From Caenibius sp. WL (GTDB lineage: Bacteria; Pseudomonadota; Alphaproteobacteria; Sphingomonadales; Sphingomonadaceae): DNA of 64,000 bases. The position numbers and the translations under genes are program-made. The notes beneath the pieces were generated by a model. That model searched no databases. It was given only the letters and a program-made list of their open reading frames with translations, and had not been told where the DNA came from. Below, in pieces: positions 45,623 to 54,463 of this stretch. The stretch covers positions 2,740,501 to 2,804,500 of the forward strand of contig NZ_CP081844.1 in assembly GCF_019803445.1 (NCBI RefSeq), in the 5' to 3' direction. Each line of letters begins with the position of its first letter. Positions within the stretch are counted from its first letter, which is position 1.

Positions 45623-46784
45623 CGAAGAACTGCTGCGCACAGCTTGGGCGGACTTCTGCGACAACCTCAAGCAAGCGGGCGAGATCGCGTTCGATCCGGC
45701 GATGCCCGCTGCATCGCTCGACCGCACCGCCGGGCTTCGGCAAATTGCTCGCAACATCGCTCTCGCACTGCAATTCGAATTCGAGAACTGCGATCCGCTG
45801 CATCCGCAGTTGCTGCATTACTTCGACCCGATCCGGAAGCAGGGCGGAGACAATCCCGATGCGCTATATCTCGGCGCGCCAATCAACGGGCAGGATCATT
45901 ATCGCATTTTCGGCCAACGCGGCAGCGCCGACTATGTGGCGATCACAGCAGTCGAAAGCGGCGGTACGCCGTTCGGCGGCAGCCCGGCGAGCATGTTGCG
46001 AGGTGACGATCTGGAACTGGGGCCGGACGGCTCTTTCGAGGTCAATATCGGCCCTGAATCTTGCGGGCCCAACTGGCTGCGCACCAGCACGCAGACTTAC
46101 CGGGTGACGATCCGGCAGTTCTTCGGTGACTGGGTGAAAGAACGCCCCATGCGTGCCGCGATAGAGCATGTGGGCCCGCTTTCCGTGCGTCCGGTGCCTG
46201 GCCCTGAAACCCTTGCCGAGGGTCTGGCACGATCCTCGGAATGGCTTGCCACTTCCGTCCGGTACTGGGCGGAAATGCTCGCTCGCTGGAAGGATCAACC
46301 CGGCAGTTTCCGCACTTATGGCGAAGTCGTTACCAGCAAGGTCGATGCCACACCCGGCGGAGAGCCCGTCACCGCTTACTGGATGCTACCTCGCGATGAA
46401 GCGCTTATCGTACGGGTCACTCCGCCCAAGGTCCGCTACTGGTCGGTCGAACTAGGCAATGCCTGGTGGGAAAGCATGGATTATCGTGACCGGCTTTCCA
46501 GTACCAATCACCACTATGCCCGGCTGGAAAAGAATGGCGAACTGGTGATTGTCATTTCCCACAGCGATCCTGGCGTTCCCAACTGGCTGGATGCCTCGGG
46601 CCACTCGGAAGGCTTCATTACCTTTCGCTGGATCGGCGCGGAGCTTTCCGCAAGACCCACAATGGAACGCGTCTCGCTCGACCACCTCGGTGCCGCGCTC
46701 CGCGATTGCCAGAAAATCGAGCCCGCCGAGCGGACCGCCCAGATCGCGGAGCGCAAACTAGGGCTGCTGCAGCGCTTCGGATGA
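45612..46784 (+). CDS. DUF1214-domain protein
   Basis: A 390-residue protein that starts within the last 11 bases of the sulfotransferase gene. The C-terminal half (RVTPPKVRYWSVELGNAWWESMDYRDRLSSTNHHYARLEKNGELVIVISHSDPGVPNWLDASGHSEGFITFRWIGA) is the DUF1214 domain, often seen beside oxygenases and sulfotransferases in actinobacteria and sphingomonads. No signal peptide is seen. No reaction is known to me for this family. It closes the cluster that begins with the XRE regulator. Confidence 0.85.
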   Translation: MPSDEELLRTAWADFCDNLKQAGEIAFDPAMPAASLDRTAGLRQIARNIALALQFEFENCDPLHPQLLHYFDPIRKQGGDNPDALYLGAPINGQDHYRIFGQRGSADYVAITAVESGGTPFGGSPASMLRGDDLELGPDGSFEVNIGPESCGPNWLRTSTQTYRVTIRQFFGDWVKERPMRAAIEHVGPLSVRPVPGPETLAEGLARSSEWLATSVRYWAEMLARWKDQPGSFRTYGEVVTSKVDATPGGEPVTAYWMLPRDEALIVRVTPPKVRYWSVELGNAWWESMDYRDRLSSTNHHYARLEKNGELVIVISHSDPGVPNWLDASGHSEGFITFRWIGAELSARPTMERVSLDHLGAALRDCQKIEPAERTAQIAERKLGLLQRFG

Positions 46785-46919
46785 GGGAAAGGCTTCACTG
46801 GAATTGCACCTCGAACGCAGTTTGGGGCCGAGGCCACCCGTACCAATCGCGAAGGCATTCTCACCCGGCTGAACAAACCGTGCTATCGATAGGGAAGCAT
46901 CCTACAATCCAGCGCTAAC

Positions 46920-46945
46920 GTGGCCGAGAGCAGTGTCCCGGCCAC
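46920..46945. terminator. Hairpin between convergent genes
   Basis: GTGGCCG (46920-46926) pairs with CGGCCAC (46939-46945). It lies between the DUF1214 gene and the end of the next receptor gene on the other strand. There is no T-run, so it is a weak candidate. Confidence 0.4.
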
Positions 46946-46958
46946 GCCCCCATTGAGC

Positions 46959-49274
46959 TCAAAATTCAAAGCTGAGATCGAGACCGTAGGTCCGTGGCTG
47001 ACGGTATGTGGCGACGATGACGGACCCCAGGTCAGTGGCGAATTCCATGTTCTTCTTGTTCATGAGATTCTGAACGAAGACGGACAGGCGTGCTTTCGAA
47101 CCGCCAAGATCCAGATCGCTCAGCGACGCCCTCGCATTGACCAACCAGAACGGATCAAGCGTTACCAGCTCGTTGAGCTTTGAACTGGCGTAGGGCGACT
47201 GTGCGGTCAGACGCGTTCTACTCTGGTATGTCGCATCAAGCCGGACCGAGAAAGTTCCAACGCCAGCAATCGGCTTGCTGAACTGGCCGAAGAGCTGGCC
47301 GGTCCAGCGCGGGCGGAGCGTCGGCAGTATCTTGTCGGCGACATCCGTCCGAACGCCATTTACGACTTGGATATATTCCTTGTATTTGAAATCCGTATGG
47401 CCCAGATTCCCACCGATGGTGACCCCTTCGAACGGCACCGCCGTAACTTCGAGTTCCAATCCATTGATCTTGGCGCGACCGGCATTATCGATGATCGTCA
47501 CATTGTTCTGTAGCAGAGTCACCTGAAGATTCTTGTAATCGGAGGTATAAGCGGCCGCGTTGATACGTAGCCGCCTGTCAAACAAATCTGCCTTGACCCC
47601 CACCTCATAGGAAATCAGTTCTTCCGGTTCGAAGGAAATGGCGCTCCGGATACCGCCGGCGATATACCCGGTGGCAACCTTGGCATAAGCCATAATATCG
47701 CTAGTCGGCCGATAGGTGATCGTCGCCAGCCAATCGGTGTGCTTGAACTTGCGCGTCACGGCCATTCCCGTGGGAGCCGATGAGGTCACATCTTCATAGT
47801 AGCGCTTATCCTTTGTCACGCGCGCGCCAGCGGTGAAATCGAGCTTGTCCGTGATGTGCAGCGTGCCTTGAGCGAAAGCCGCAATTGAGGCGTTCCGTGC
47901 GGCCAATGGTCTATAAGCGATGGCAATTGGCGCCGGATTGCGATCTGGCACCGTCGTGAAATTCAACCTGCTGAACAACGAAGGCATGCCATCCGAATTC
48001 TCAACAAAATAAAACGCGCCCGCCACGACATCGAGCAACGTGCTTTTGGCGGTAATCTGGAATTCGTTGGTGAATTGGCGTTGCTTCTGCGGCGTTCCTC
48101 CGATCGTCGCAAAAATCTTATACGGCCTGCCACTGCCTGCCGGGTCGAGGAGCGCATTGCCACCGCCGACATCATTGCCGCCGACATTCTCGTTAAACCC
48201 GCGCCATGCTGCGATGTTCTTGATCTCGATGTTATCGGTGACGGCATAACTCGCCGTGACACTATGTCCAAAGACGCGCAGGACATTGAGAGTCATGAGA
48301 TCATTCGCAACCGCGCCGAGGCGTTTGGTGCTGACGATGTTCAAGCCCCCTAATGCAGGCTGGGCCGCATAGATAGCACGCGCGCTGTCCCCGCCGGCCC
48401 CTTCGCTGAAGCCGATCACCTGCACCGCTGCCTGGGTCGCATCGCGATCGGTGTAATCAAAACGATAATCGAGCTTGAATGGTCCGCCATTATCGAAGCG
48501 CACCGCCGCTTCCACGGCATCGACATTGCGCATTCCCAAGGTTTTTGCGGATTCGATTTTTCCGACGATACCGTTCGACCGACGAGTGAAGTCCCATTTG
48601 ACGCCGGGTGTCAGGTTGCGGACCGAACCGCGTTCCTCGTCATGAAGGTAGGTGACCGCCGCTGAGAAGCCGTTCCATTCGGGCGTATCAAGCCGCGCGC
48701 GCAAGCGGCGGCCATGATAGTTGCTGATGGACATATCGAGTTTCGCGGCAAGTTCACCCCGCGGCCCCTTGGTCAGGATATTAATCGCCCCACCCGTGGA
48801 ATTGCGACCGAACAACGTCCCCTGCGGGCCACGCAAAACTTCGATCCGCTCGATTTCGGCAAGGTCGAACAGCGAGCCATTCGCTCGGCCGAGATAGACA
48901 TTGTTGATATAAAGCGTGATGCCTGAATCGACGGTAATACCCGTCGATCCGCTGGTGACCCCGCGCATGGAAACGGTGGGGAGATTTGCGCTGCCGGGCT
49001 GTCGCGTAACAATCAATCCAGGTGCAAGTGCCGAAATATCGCGAATATCCGAGACTCGGGCGTCCTCCAGAGCCTGGCTTGAAAGCGCCGTCACCGCCAC
49101 CGGCACAACCTGCAGATTTTCCGCCTGCTTTTGCGCGGTGACGATGATTTCCTCAAGATGCGTACCCCGCGCTGGTTCAGCGCCGCTGTTGACTTGCGCA
49201 TGCGCGGTCAGCGGTAGAAATACGCCTCCTAGCAACAGCGCGGCACGAGCACGAACTACGGTATCCTTTCTCAT
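46959..49274 (-). CDS. TonB-dependent outer-membrane receptor
   Basis: A 771-residue receptor with signal peptide (ALLLGGVFLPLTAHAQVN), TonB box (LEEIIVTAQKQAEN), plug (VPVAVTALSSQAL ... VSMRGVTSGST ... IEVLRGPQGTLFGRNSTGGAI) and beta-barrel ending YGLDLSFEF. No signalling domain. It lies 69 bp downstream of a secreted phosphatase gene on the same strand, and both lie downstream of a tandem-TetR gene. The ligand may be a phosphate or phosphoester-bearing compound processed by the phosphatase, but this is only inferred. Confidence 0.95.
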   Translation of the reverse strand: MRKDTVVRARAALLLGGVFLPLTAHAQVNSGAEPARGTHLEEIIVTAQKQAENLQVVPVAVTALSSQALEDARVSDIRDISALAPGLIVTRQPGSANLPTVSMRGVTSGSTGITVDSGITLYINNVYLGRANGSLFDLAEIERIEVLRGPQGTLFGRNSTGGAINILTKGPRGELAAKLDMSISNYHGRRLRARLDTPEWNGFSAAVTYLHDEERGSVRNLTPGVKWDFTRRSNGIVGKIESAKTLGMRNVDAVEAAVRFDNGGPFKLDYRFDYTDRDATQAAVQVIGFSEGAGGDSARAIYAAQPALGGLNIVSTKRLGAVANDLMTLNVLRVFGHSVTASYAVTDNIEIKNIAAWRGFNENVGGNDVGGGNALLDPAGSGRPYKIFATIGGTPQKQRQFTNEFQITAKSTLLDVVAGAFYFVENSDGMPSLFSRLNFTTVPDRNPAPIAIAYRPLAARNASIAAFAQGTLHITDKLDFTAGARVTKDKRYYEDVTSSAPTGMAVTRKFKHTDWLATITYRPTSDIMAYAKVATGYIAGGIRSAISFEPEELISYEVGVKADLFDRRLRINAAAYTSDYKNLQVTLLQNNVTIIDNAGRAKINGLELEVTAVPFEGVTIGGNLGHTDFKYKEYIQVVNGVRTDVADKILPTLRPRWTGQLFGQFSKPIAGVGTFSVRLDATYQSRTRLTAQSPYASSKLNELVTLDPFWLVNARASLSDLDLGGSKARLSVFVQNLMNKKNMEFATDLGSVIVATYRQPRTYGLDLSFEF

Positions 49275-49343
49275 AGCACTCCCCCTCCATATGCTTGATT
49301 GAATCGTCCTTGATCTCCTGCCGGGACAATTGTCGGCTGCGTC

Positions 49344-50465
49344 TTATTCTTCCCGATTCACGAGAAAGCGGCGTTTGAGCTTCGCAATCTCTTCGTCGTT
49401 CAGCCCGAGACCGGAGCGCAGATAATTGGCGAATGTGCCATATCGCTGCTCGACCTCGTCGAAGGCGGCGGCAAGATATTGCGGTTCGGCCCGCTGCAGC
49501 GGGACATATGCCGTGCCAAGTTTCTCGACATTGGCCGCGATATCGGCCGCCCGGTACTCGTTGCTGAGAAGGTAATCCCGGTAGATCGTTTCGCGAGGAA
49601 CCCCAAGCAACGTCAGCAAGGCCGCTGCGGCCCAGCCCGCCCGATCTTTTCCAGCGGTACAATGAAACAGGACGGGGCCGGCGGTGTCGTCTGCAAGTAT
49701 TCGAAACATATCGCCGTAGGCCCGCCGCGCGGAGGGCGATGACACCATCATCCGGTTGAGCCGTATCAGAACTTCATTCGCGCGGCCCGTCTCGATCAAC
49801 GACTGCACGTCACCCATCTCATCGGAGGTATTGGCGAACACGTCGGCAACGACATAGCGTACCCGGTCAGGCAAATCGTCCGGCTCGGTCTTGCGCTCAT
49901 CGACATGCCGCAGATCGACGACAGTCGTGACGTTCAACTTCTCAAGGGCTAATCGATCGGCGGTCTCGAGATGCGACAATTCGCTTGACCGCAGAGCGAC
50001 ACCCATCCGAACCCAGTTTCCATCCTCCGTTCGGTATCCGCCAACATCCCGAAGGTTTGCCAGATTAGGACGGGAGAGATTGCGGTCTGCGATAACGATC
50101 GCGGGCCCACAATCCGGAGTAAGGCGAAAGAAGGTGCGCTTGCCTTCTGCCGAAAGAGGGGCCAGAAACTCTCCAGCGGGGCCACCCACGCCAAGCAACC
50201 CGCCACCCCTTCCATCGGGGTTCTCCCCGGCTTCGATCGCGACGCGGGTAACGCCCGTCGTGGCCCACCGAACGAGATATCCTTGATCGTTACGAACAAC
50301 TTCGGCTGATGAGAAGCGTGAGCCAAGTTCGTGTTTCGCCTCGACTGCCGGACATGGTTCACTAGCGACCGCGGGCGTTGCGGCAACCACGCCGCTCAAT
50401 GGCAGCGTCCAAAACACAACCAACCGGCAAACACATTTATTCGGCTTCAGCCCCCTTACAATCAT
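49344..50465 (-). CDS. Exported tyrosine-phosphatase-family protein
   Basis: A 373-residue protein with GGGAGG ribosome site and a signal peptide (VVFWTLPLSGVVAATPAVAS). An N-terminal beta domain (residues 40-135) leads into a Y_phosphatase3 domain: NLRDVGGYRTEDG, then HCTAGKDRAGWAAAALLTLLG with catalytic Cys269 and Arg275 (C-x5-R), and RDYLLSNEYR. Members hydrolyse phosphotyrosine or phosphoinositide-like esters; here it would be periplasmic. It is the first gene before the receptor at 46959. Confidence 0.9.
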   Translation of the reverse strand: MIVRGLKPNKCVCRLVVFWTLPLSGVVAATPAVASEPCPAVEAKHELGSRFSSAEVVRNDQGYLVRWATTGVTRVAIEAGENPDGRGGGLLGVGGPAGEFLAPLSAEGKRTFFRLTPDCGPAIVIADRNLSRPNLANLRDVGGYRTEDGNWVRMGVALRSSELSHLETADRLALEKLNVTTVVDLRHVDERKTEPDDLPDRVRYVVADVFANTSDEMGDVQSLIETGRANEVLIRLNRMMVSSPSARRAYGDMFRILADDTAGPVLFHCTAGKDRAGWAAAALLTLLGVPRETIYRDYLLSNEYRAADIAANVEKLGTAYVPLQRAEPQYLAAAFDEVEQRYGTFANYLRSGLGLNDEEIAKLKRRFLVNREE

Positions 50466-50526
50466 GCATCGTCCTCCCGGCCTTGCACATCCAGCAAGGG
50501 CGTCACCAAATTATAGATATGAATGA

Positions 50527-50553
50527 CCTATAATAGGTATATGTGACATATAC
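50527..50553. promoter_or_regulatory. Overlapping palindromes, candidate tandem-TetR operator
   Basis: GTATATGT-G-ACATATAC (50537-50553) is a perfect 17-bp palindrome with one central base, and CCTATAATAGG (50527-50537) a second one sharing its last base. They lie 62-88 bp upstream of the phosphatase start, in an AT-rich stretch likely to hold the promoter, and about 160 bp from the tandem-TetR gene end. Confidence 0.6.
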
Positions 50554-50711
50554 ATGAGTCAAGACAGCCACACGCAGGTCTTGAAACGGATATATTTCGT
50601 TTAATTATAGAATTTTATATCATTAAATCGTACACTCTTTGCCGTCATAGTTGCCCAAGGCAACATCGGACAAGCACATAGAATCAGCACCCTCGCGCTG
50701 TGCGGATGGGC

Positions 50712-51980
50712 TCAATATTCCGGCGTAGCAGACAAGCCCAGTCGAGCACGCACATCCGCCGCACGTCGACGCAGAAGGTGCGCGCTTTCAGCACCTGAAA
50801 GACAAGCTTCAGCGAGCAGACCGGCCCCGGCGAGCCAAACCGAGAATATATGGCGATCAAAATCTTCGGGCTGCAGGCGCAAGTTATGAGGATCGTGCCG
50901 CCAGAAATGCCCGCCGCGCATTAAGCGAATGCGCCACGAGTGGGATTGAAATCCAGGCTCTACTGCGGCTGCGGCTAGGGCCTGAAATGACAGCAAATGC
51001 GCCCTGACTCCGGCGATCTCGGCCATCACCAGGGATAGGGCTGGATCCGGTTCGTCAGCCAGACGCCGCCCATCCCACGCGGCGCGCCGATGAATGAGCC
51101 GGTAAACACCATAGAATATATGGGCGCTCGTCGGGTGATGGTGGGAAACCACCGAAATCGATGTGCCGACTTTGGCGGCCAAGGCACGGTATGTCATTGC
51201 AGACAATCCGCCCTCCGCAAACAGTTCAACGGCTGCTTCGAGCAATCGGATTTGCATATCCGAGGGCCTGCCTGCGCGGTTCGGACGTGGAGCCGTCTCG
51301 CCCGCGATGACGGGCGCCAAGCGGTGATTTTCTTCCTCGAACCACACCGGCACCTCTGTCGGTGACGCCTGCGCCAAAGCCCTTTGCAGCACTTCCTTGT
51401 TGATCAGAGATACACTCGGGATGCCCGCGCAGCCGATCGAAAGTAATTCAAGCCCGACACAGAGTTCGGTAACAAACCGTCGGTCTTGCGAAGACGAAAC
51501 CAGGGCGCCCATCTCCTTCAGCCTTGCCGCAGTCCAGAGACGCGCTGCGGATCGGTCACCTCCCTGCCGGGCAATGTGGGCTAGGGCCGTAAGTTCGCCA
51601 ATGGTTTTCCCAATATGCAAGCCAAGTCTGAGATTCAGACGCGCGCCCACCTGCTCTGCCACCATCGCCGGCCTGCGCTTCGCTACCGTCGACAGTGGTG
51701 AGCCGATTTCAGCATCTTCATCACAAGGTGATCGCCGAAGTGTCTGTTCGCATGCTTCCCGAAGCAGGGCGGAGAGAGCGCTGAAGTGATACTGCACCGT
51801 AGGCAGCTTGATCCCTGCCTCTTTCGCCACCGCTCTCATCGAGAGACCGCGAACGCCATCTCTCTCAAGAAGCTTGACCGCGGCAAGCAACACTCGTTCT
51901 CGACCGCTTAAGGCCGCACCCTCACGCAGGCCACCTTGTGATTTCGGACCTATTTTCTTCGTAGACACTCGAATGGGCAT
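50712..51980 (-). CDS. Tandem TetR-family regulator (two HTH units in one chain)
   Basis: A 422-residue regulator with two TetR units. The first HTH lies at about residues 27-73 (LLAAVKLLERDGVRGLSMRAVAKEAGI ... VQYHFSALSALL), the second at about 235-285 (IRLLEAAVELFAEGGLSAMTYRALAAKVGTSISVVSHHHPTSAHIFYGVY), each followed by a helical domain. The plan is that of the regulator at 20999, but the sequences differ much, so they are distant paralogues. It reads toward the phosphatase-receptor pair on the same strand and probably controls it through the palindrome at 50537. Confidence 0.87.
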   Translation of the reverse strand: MPIRVSTKKIGPKSQGGLREGAALSGRERVLLAAVKLLERDGVRGLSMRAVAKEAGIKLPTVQYHFSALSALLREACEQTLRRSPCDEDAEIGSPLSTVAKRRPAMVAEQVGARLNLRLGLHIGKTIGELTALAHIARQGGDRSAARLWTAARLKEMGALVSSSQDRRFVTELCVGLELLSIGCAGIPSVSLINKEVLQRALAQASPTEVPVWFEEENHRLAPVIAGETAPRPNRAGRPSDMQIRLLEAAVELFAEGGLSAMTYRALAAKVGTSISVVSHHHPTSAHIFYGVYRLIHRRAAWDGRRLADEPDPALSLVMAEIAGVRAHLLSFQALAAAAVEPGFQSHSWRIRLMRGGHFWRHDPHNLRLQPEDFDRHIFSVWLAGAGLLAEACLSGAESAHLLRRRAADVRARLGLSATPEY

Positions 51981-52071
51981 GCGACGACTTACAGCCTACA
52001 TGACGAAGGATGCAATCACCGTGAATGATCAAGGCTTGAATAAGCCCGACTTACGGCAGGGTCAGAAAATC

Positions 52072-52797
52072 TTACTGTTCGACCAAGCGTTGCTCGACAA
52101 TTTGATCGAGGGTCCAGCGGATCGATGAGGCATCAGCAGGGGGATTCTCAACCTTTTCCTCGATGATCCGCAGCCGGTACGCGACCCCGGGCTGCGGGTC
52201 GAAATCGACGATCCCGCCATAGTGGAGCTGCCAGGCATCGCTTTCCTTCTCGCGAACCTGCAAGCAGGTCATCGGTGCCACGCCGGTGCAAGGCCGGGTT
52301 TCGGACGAGACATAGATGAATTTCCGCGGCGCATCGGCGGCGGGTTTGTGCGCAGCGCGATAGGTGAGCGTCGTCCCCTTCGCGGTACGCAGGACAAGCC
52401 GATCGCCGCTGATCCTGTAGCGCGTGACCTGCGCAAGGCTATCGACATAGGCGTGTTCAACAGACATCGCGGGCTCGGGGCATGCCATCTGGGTGCGAAC
52501 GAGCCCGCCTTTCCCATCACCGAAGCGGAGCTTGCTGCCCGTAACCTTGAATGCGCCGCCAACCCTGTTGCATCCGGTGCTACTCGAAAAGCGACCGCTT
52601 TTATCAAAGTCGAGACGCAGCGGCTGGCCCTGCGGCACGTCGCCACCGCTCCATTCCACGAGGTCCCAGTGCTGTGCCGCAAGCGACGACACAGCCTTTA
52701 CCGGCCCGGCGGACGGTATGGCCGCGTGAGCACCGGTGGCGGCAAACATGGCGGCAAATGCAATCGTAACAGCACCGGCACGGCGATAGACAGACAT
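52072..52797 (-). CDS. META and DUF4377 domain protein, exported
   Basis: A 241-residue protein with AAGGAG ribosome site and a signal peptide (VTIAFAAMFAATGAHA). Residues 38-145 form a META domain (LAAQHWDLVEWSGGDVP ... GRFSSSTGCNRVGGAFKVTGSKLRFG ... TQMACPEPAM), and the C-terminal part a DUF4377 domain (IYVSSETRPCTGVAPMTCLQVREKESDAWQLHYGGIVDFDPQPGVAYRLRI). META proteins (HslJ type) are linked to heat and novobiocin tolerance in Escherichia coli. The gene stands alone. Confidence 0.9.
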   Translation of the reverse strand: MSVYRRAGAVTIAFAAMFAATGAHAAIPSAGPVKAVSSLAAQHWDLVEWSGGDVPQGQPLRLDFDKSGRFSSSTGCNRVGGAFKVTGSKLRFGDGKGGLVRTQMACPEPAMSVEHAYVDSLAQVTRYRISGDRLVLRTAKGTTLTYRAAHKPAADAPRKFIYVSSETRPCTGVAPMTCLQVREKESDAWQLHYGGIVDFDPQPGVAYRLRIIEEKVENPPADASSIRWTLDQIVEQRLVEQ

Positions 52798-53098
52798 TGC
52801 AAGCTCCTTTGTTCAGATTGAGCGCGCATCTGAACCCACGATGTTGAATTATGCCTGTGCTCTCCGTTGTCTGGACGAAAGGAAACTTGGCGCGACCGAG
52901 AATCCTGCCCACCCCGCCATCTCACACATGCATCACGTTCCCCAACCCGGATTGACGAGCGAAGAAAAGTGACACCGCTATGCAGAAAGGAGGTGGAGAC
53001 CTCGCCCGATATTGTGCGCGTTCCGATGTATTCTCCTGAAACCTGTTGCCATTTTTTTGCTATCTGCTTTCATCTGGAGTGGTTGCAAAGGCGGCGCG
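52798..53098. other. Divergent intergenic region, nothing specific seen
   Basis: About 300 bp between the META gene and the TolC-family gene. It must hold both promoters. A short plus-strand frame upstream of the TolC start could extend that protein, but the chosen ATG has a better ribosome site and a cleaner signal peptide. Confidence 0.5.
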
Positions 53099-54463
53099 AT
53101 GTCGGTTCGAGCTATATTGATCGCTGGTGGCATGCTCGCTTCGGTATCCGCGTGGGCACAGGAAACCGGGTCAATTGCCCTCGACTATAGAGCAGCAGAG
53201 CATCGCCTTCTCGAGCGATCCGACGCGCTTGCCGCCTCGGATGCGAATGTCCAGAGCAAAGAGGCTCAGGCCGGCGCCACCCGCTCTCTAGGGCGACCTG
53301 AGGTCGACTTCGAAGCCCAATTGCTCGATTACCAAAAAACCCTCTATTTGCCGCTGGGATCACTGGCACCCGTGGCGGAGGCCTTCGGCATTCGCGATCC
53401 TCTGCGCTTTCGCAGACGTGAAACCGCCGTCAGGCCCATCGTCACCGCCACGCTGCCTCTCTACACCGGTGGCCTGATTGCCGGCACCAAGGCGGGCGCC
53501 CGCGCTCAGCTCGATCAGGCCCGCGCCGAACAAAGAGGCGCAGCAGACAAGGCGCGGCTGCAGCTCGTCCAAGCCTATTACGGCCAGCAGCTCGCCGAAC
53601 AGGCGCTCGGCGTACGGCGCGACGTGCTTGCGGGCCTCGATCGCCATCTTGCCGACGCTCTAAAACTTGAGCGCGAACAGTTCATCAGCAAAGCACAGCG
53701 GCTGCAGGCCCAAGTTGCCCGCGATGACGCCGCTCGCGAGTTCGAAAGGGCGGTGGCTGATCTTGCCACCGCCAACGCGGTCCTCGCCGGCCTGCTGCGC
53801 GCGCCTGAAGGCGTACGTCCCATTACCCCACTCTTTGTCCTCCCGCAGCGGCTGGAATCGCTCGAAAATTACAAGGCGGCCGCGCTTAGTGCCCACCCCG
53901 AACTCGAACGGCTTCGCGCGCTCGAAGCGCAAGCTCAAGCCGGAGTGACGATCGAAAGATCGAAACAGCGGCCGACCGTCGCCGGCTTCGGCCAGTACAA
54001 TTTCGATCGGCGGGATTCCTTGCTGACCGATCCCGATTGGACCGTCGGCATCAGCCTGCGCTACAAGATCGCGTCCGGAATGGGGCGAAATCAGGCGGTC
54101 GAGGCAGCCCGCCAGACCGTGCGCCAGGCCGATGCCGGGCTGCGCGAGGCGGGCGTCCAGATCGAGATCGGCGTCGCAAAGGCCTGGAACGACGCCGAAG
54201 CGGCCCGCTCACGCTTTCTCCTGCTCGATAGCGCAATCGAATCCGCGAGGGAGAATCTGCGACTTCAGCGCCTTTCCTATCGCGAACAGCAGGCGACATC
54301 GCTCGACGTCATCGACGCGGAGCTGGGCATGGGCCGGGTTCGCGTACAACGGGCACAGGCGGCCTACGACTATGTGCTGGCCCTCGCCCAACTCCTCGAA
54401 CTCAGCGGGCAAATTGAACAGATGGCCGACTATGCCGCACGCGCCGACAGGGTAATGCCATGA
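53099..54463 (+). CDS. TolC-family outer-membrane efflux protein
   Basis: A 454-residue protein beginning at ATG 53099 after AAGG, with signal peptide ending SVSAWAQE. The rest is the repeated helical pattern of the OEP family (DYRAAEHRLLERSDALAASDANVQSKEAQAGATRSLGRPEV; GADKARLQLVQAYYGQQLAEQAL; LSYREQQATSLDVIDAELGMGRVRVQRAQAAYDYVLALAQLLELSG). It forms the outer-membrane channel for the export system encoded by the next three genes, which overlap one another in ATGA fashion. Confidence 0.92.
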   Translation: MSVRAILIAGGMLASVSAWAQETGSIALDYRAAEHRLLERSDALAASDANVQSKEAQAGATRSLGRPEVDFEAQLLDYQKTLYLPLGSLAPVAEAFGIRDPLRFRRRETAVRPIVTATLPLYTGGLIAGTKAGARAQLDQARAEQRGAADKARLQLVQAYYGQQLAEQALGVRRDVLAGLDRHLADALKLEREQFISKAQRLQAQVARDDAAREFERAVADLATANAVLAGLLRAPEGVRPITPLFVLPQRLESLENYKAAALSAHPELERLRALEAQAQAGVTIERSKQRPTVAGFGQYNFDRRDSLLTDPDWTVGISLRYKIASGMGRNQAVEAARQTVRQADAGLREAGVQIEIGVAKAWNDAEAARSRFLLLDSAIESARENLRLQRLSYREQQATSLDVIDAELGMGRVRVQRAQAAYDYVLALAQLLELSGQIEQMADYAARADRVMP

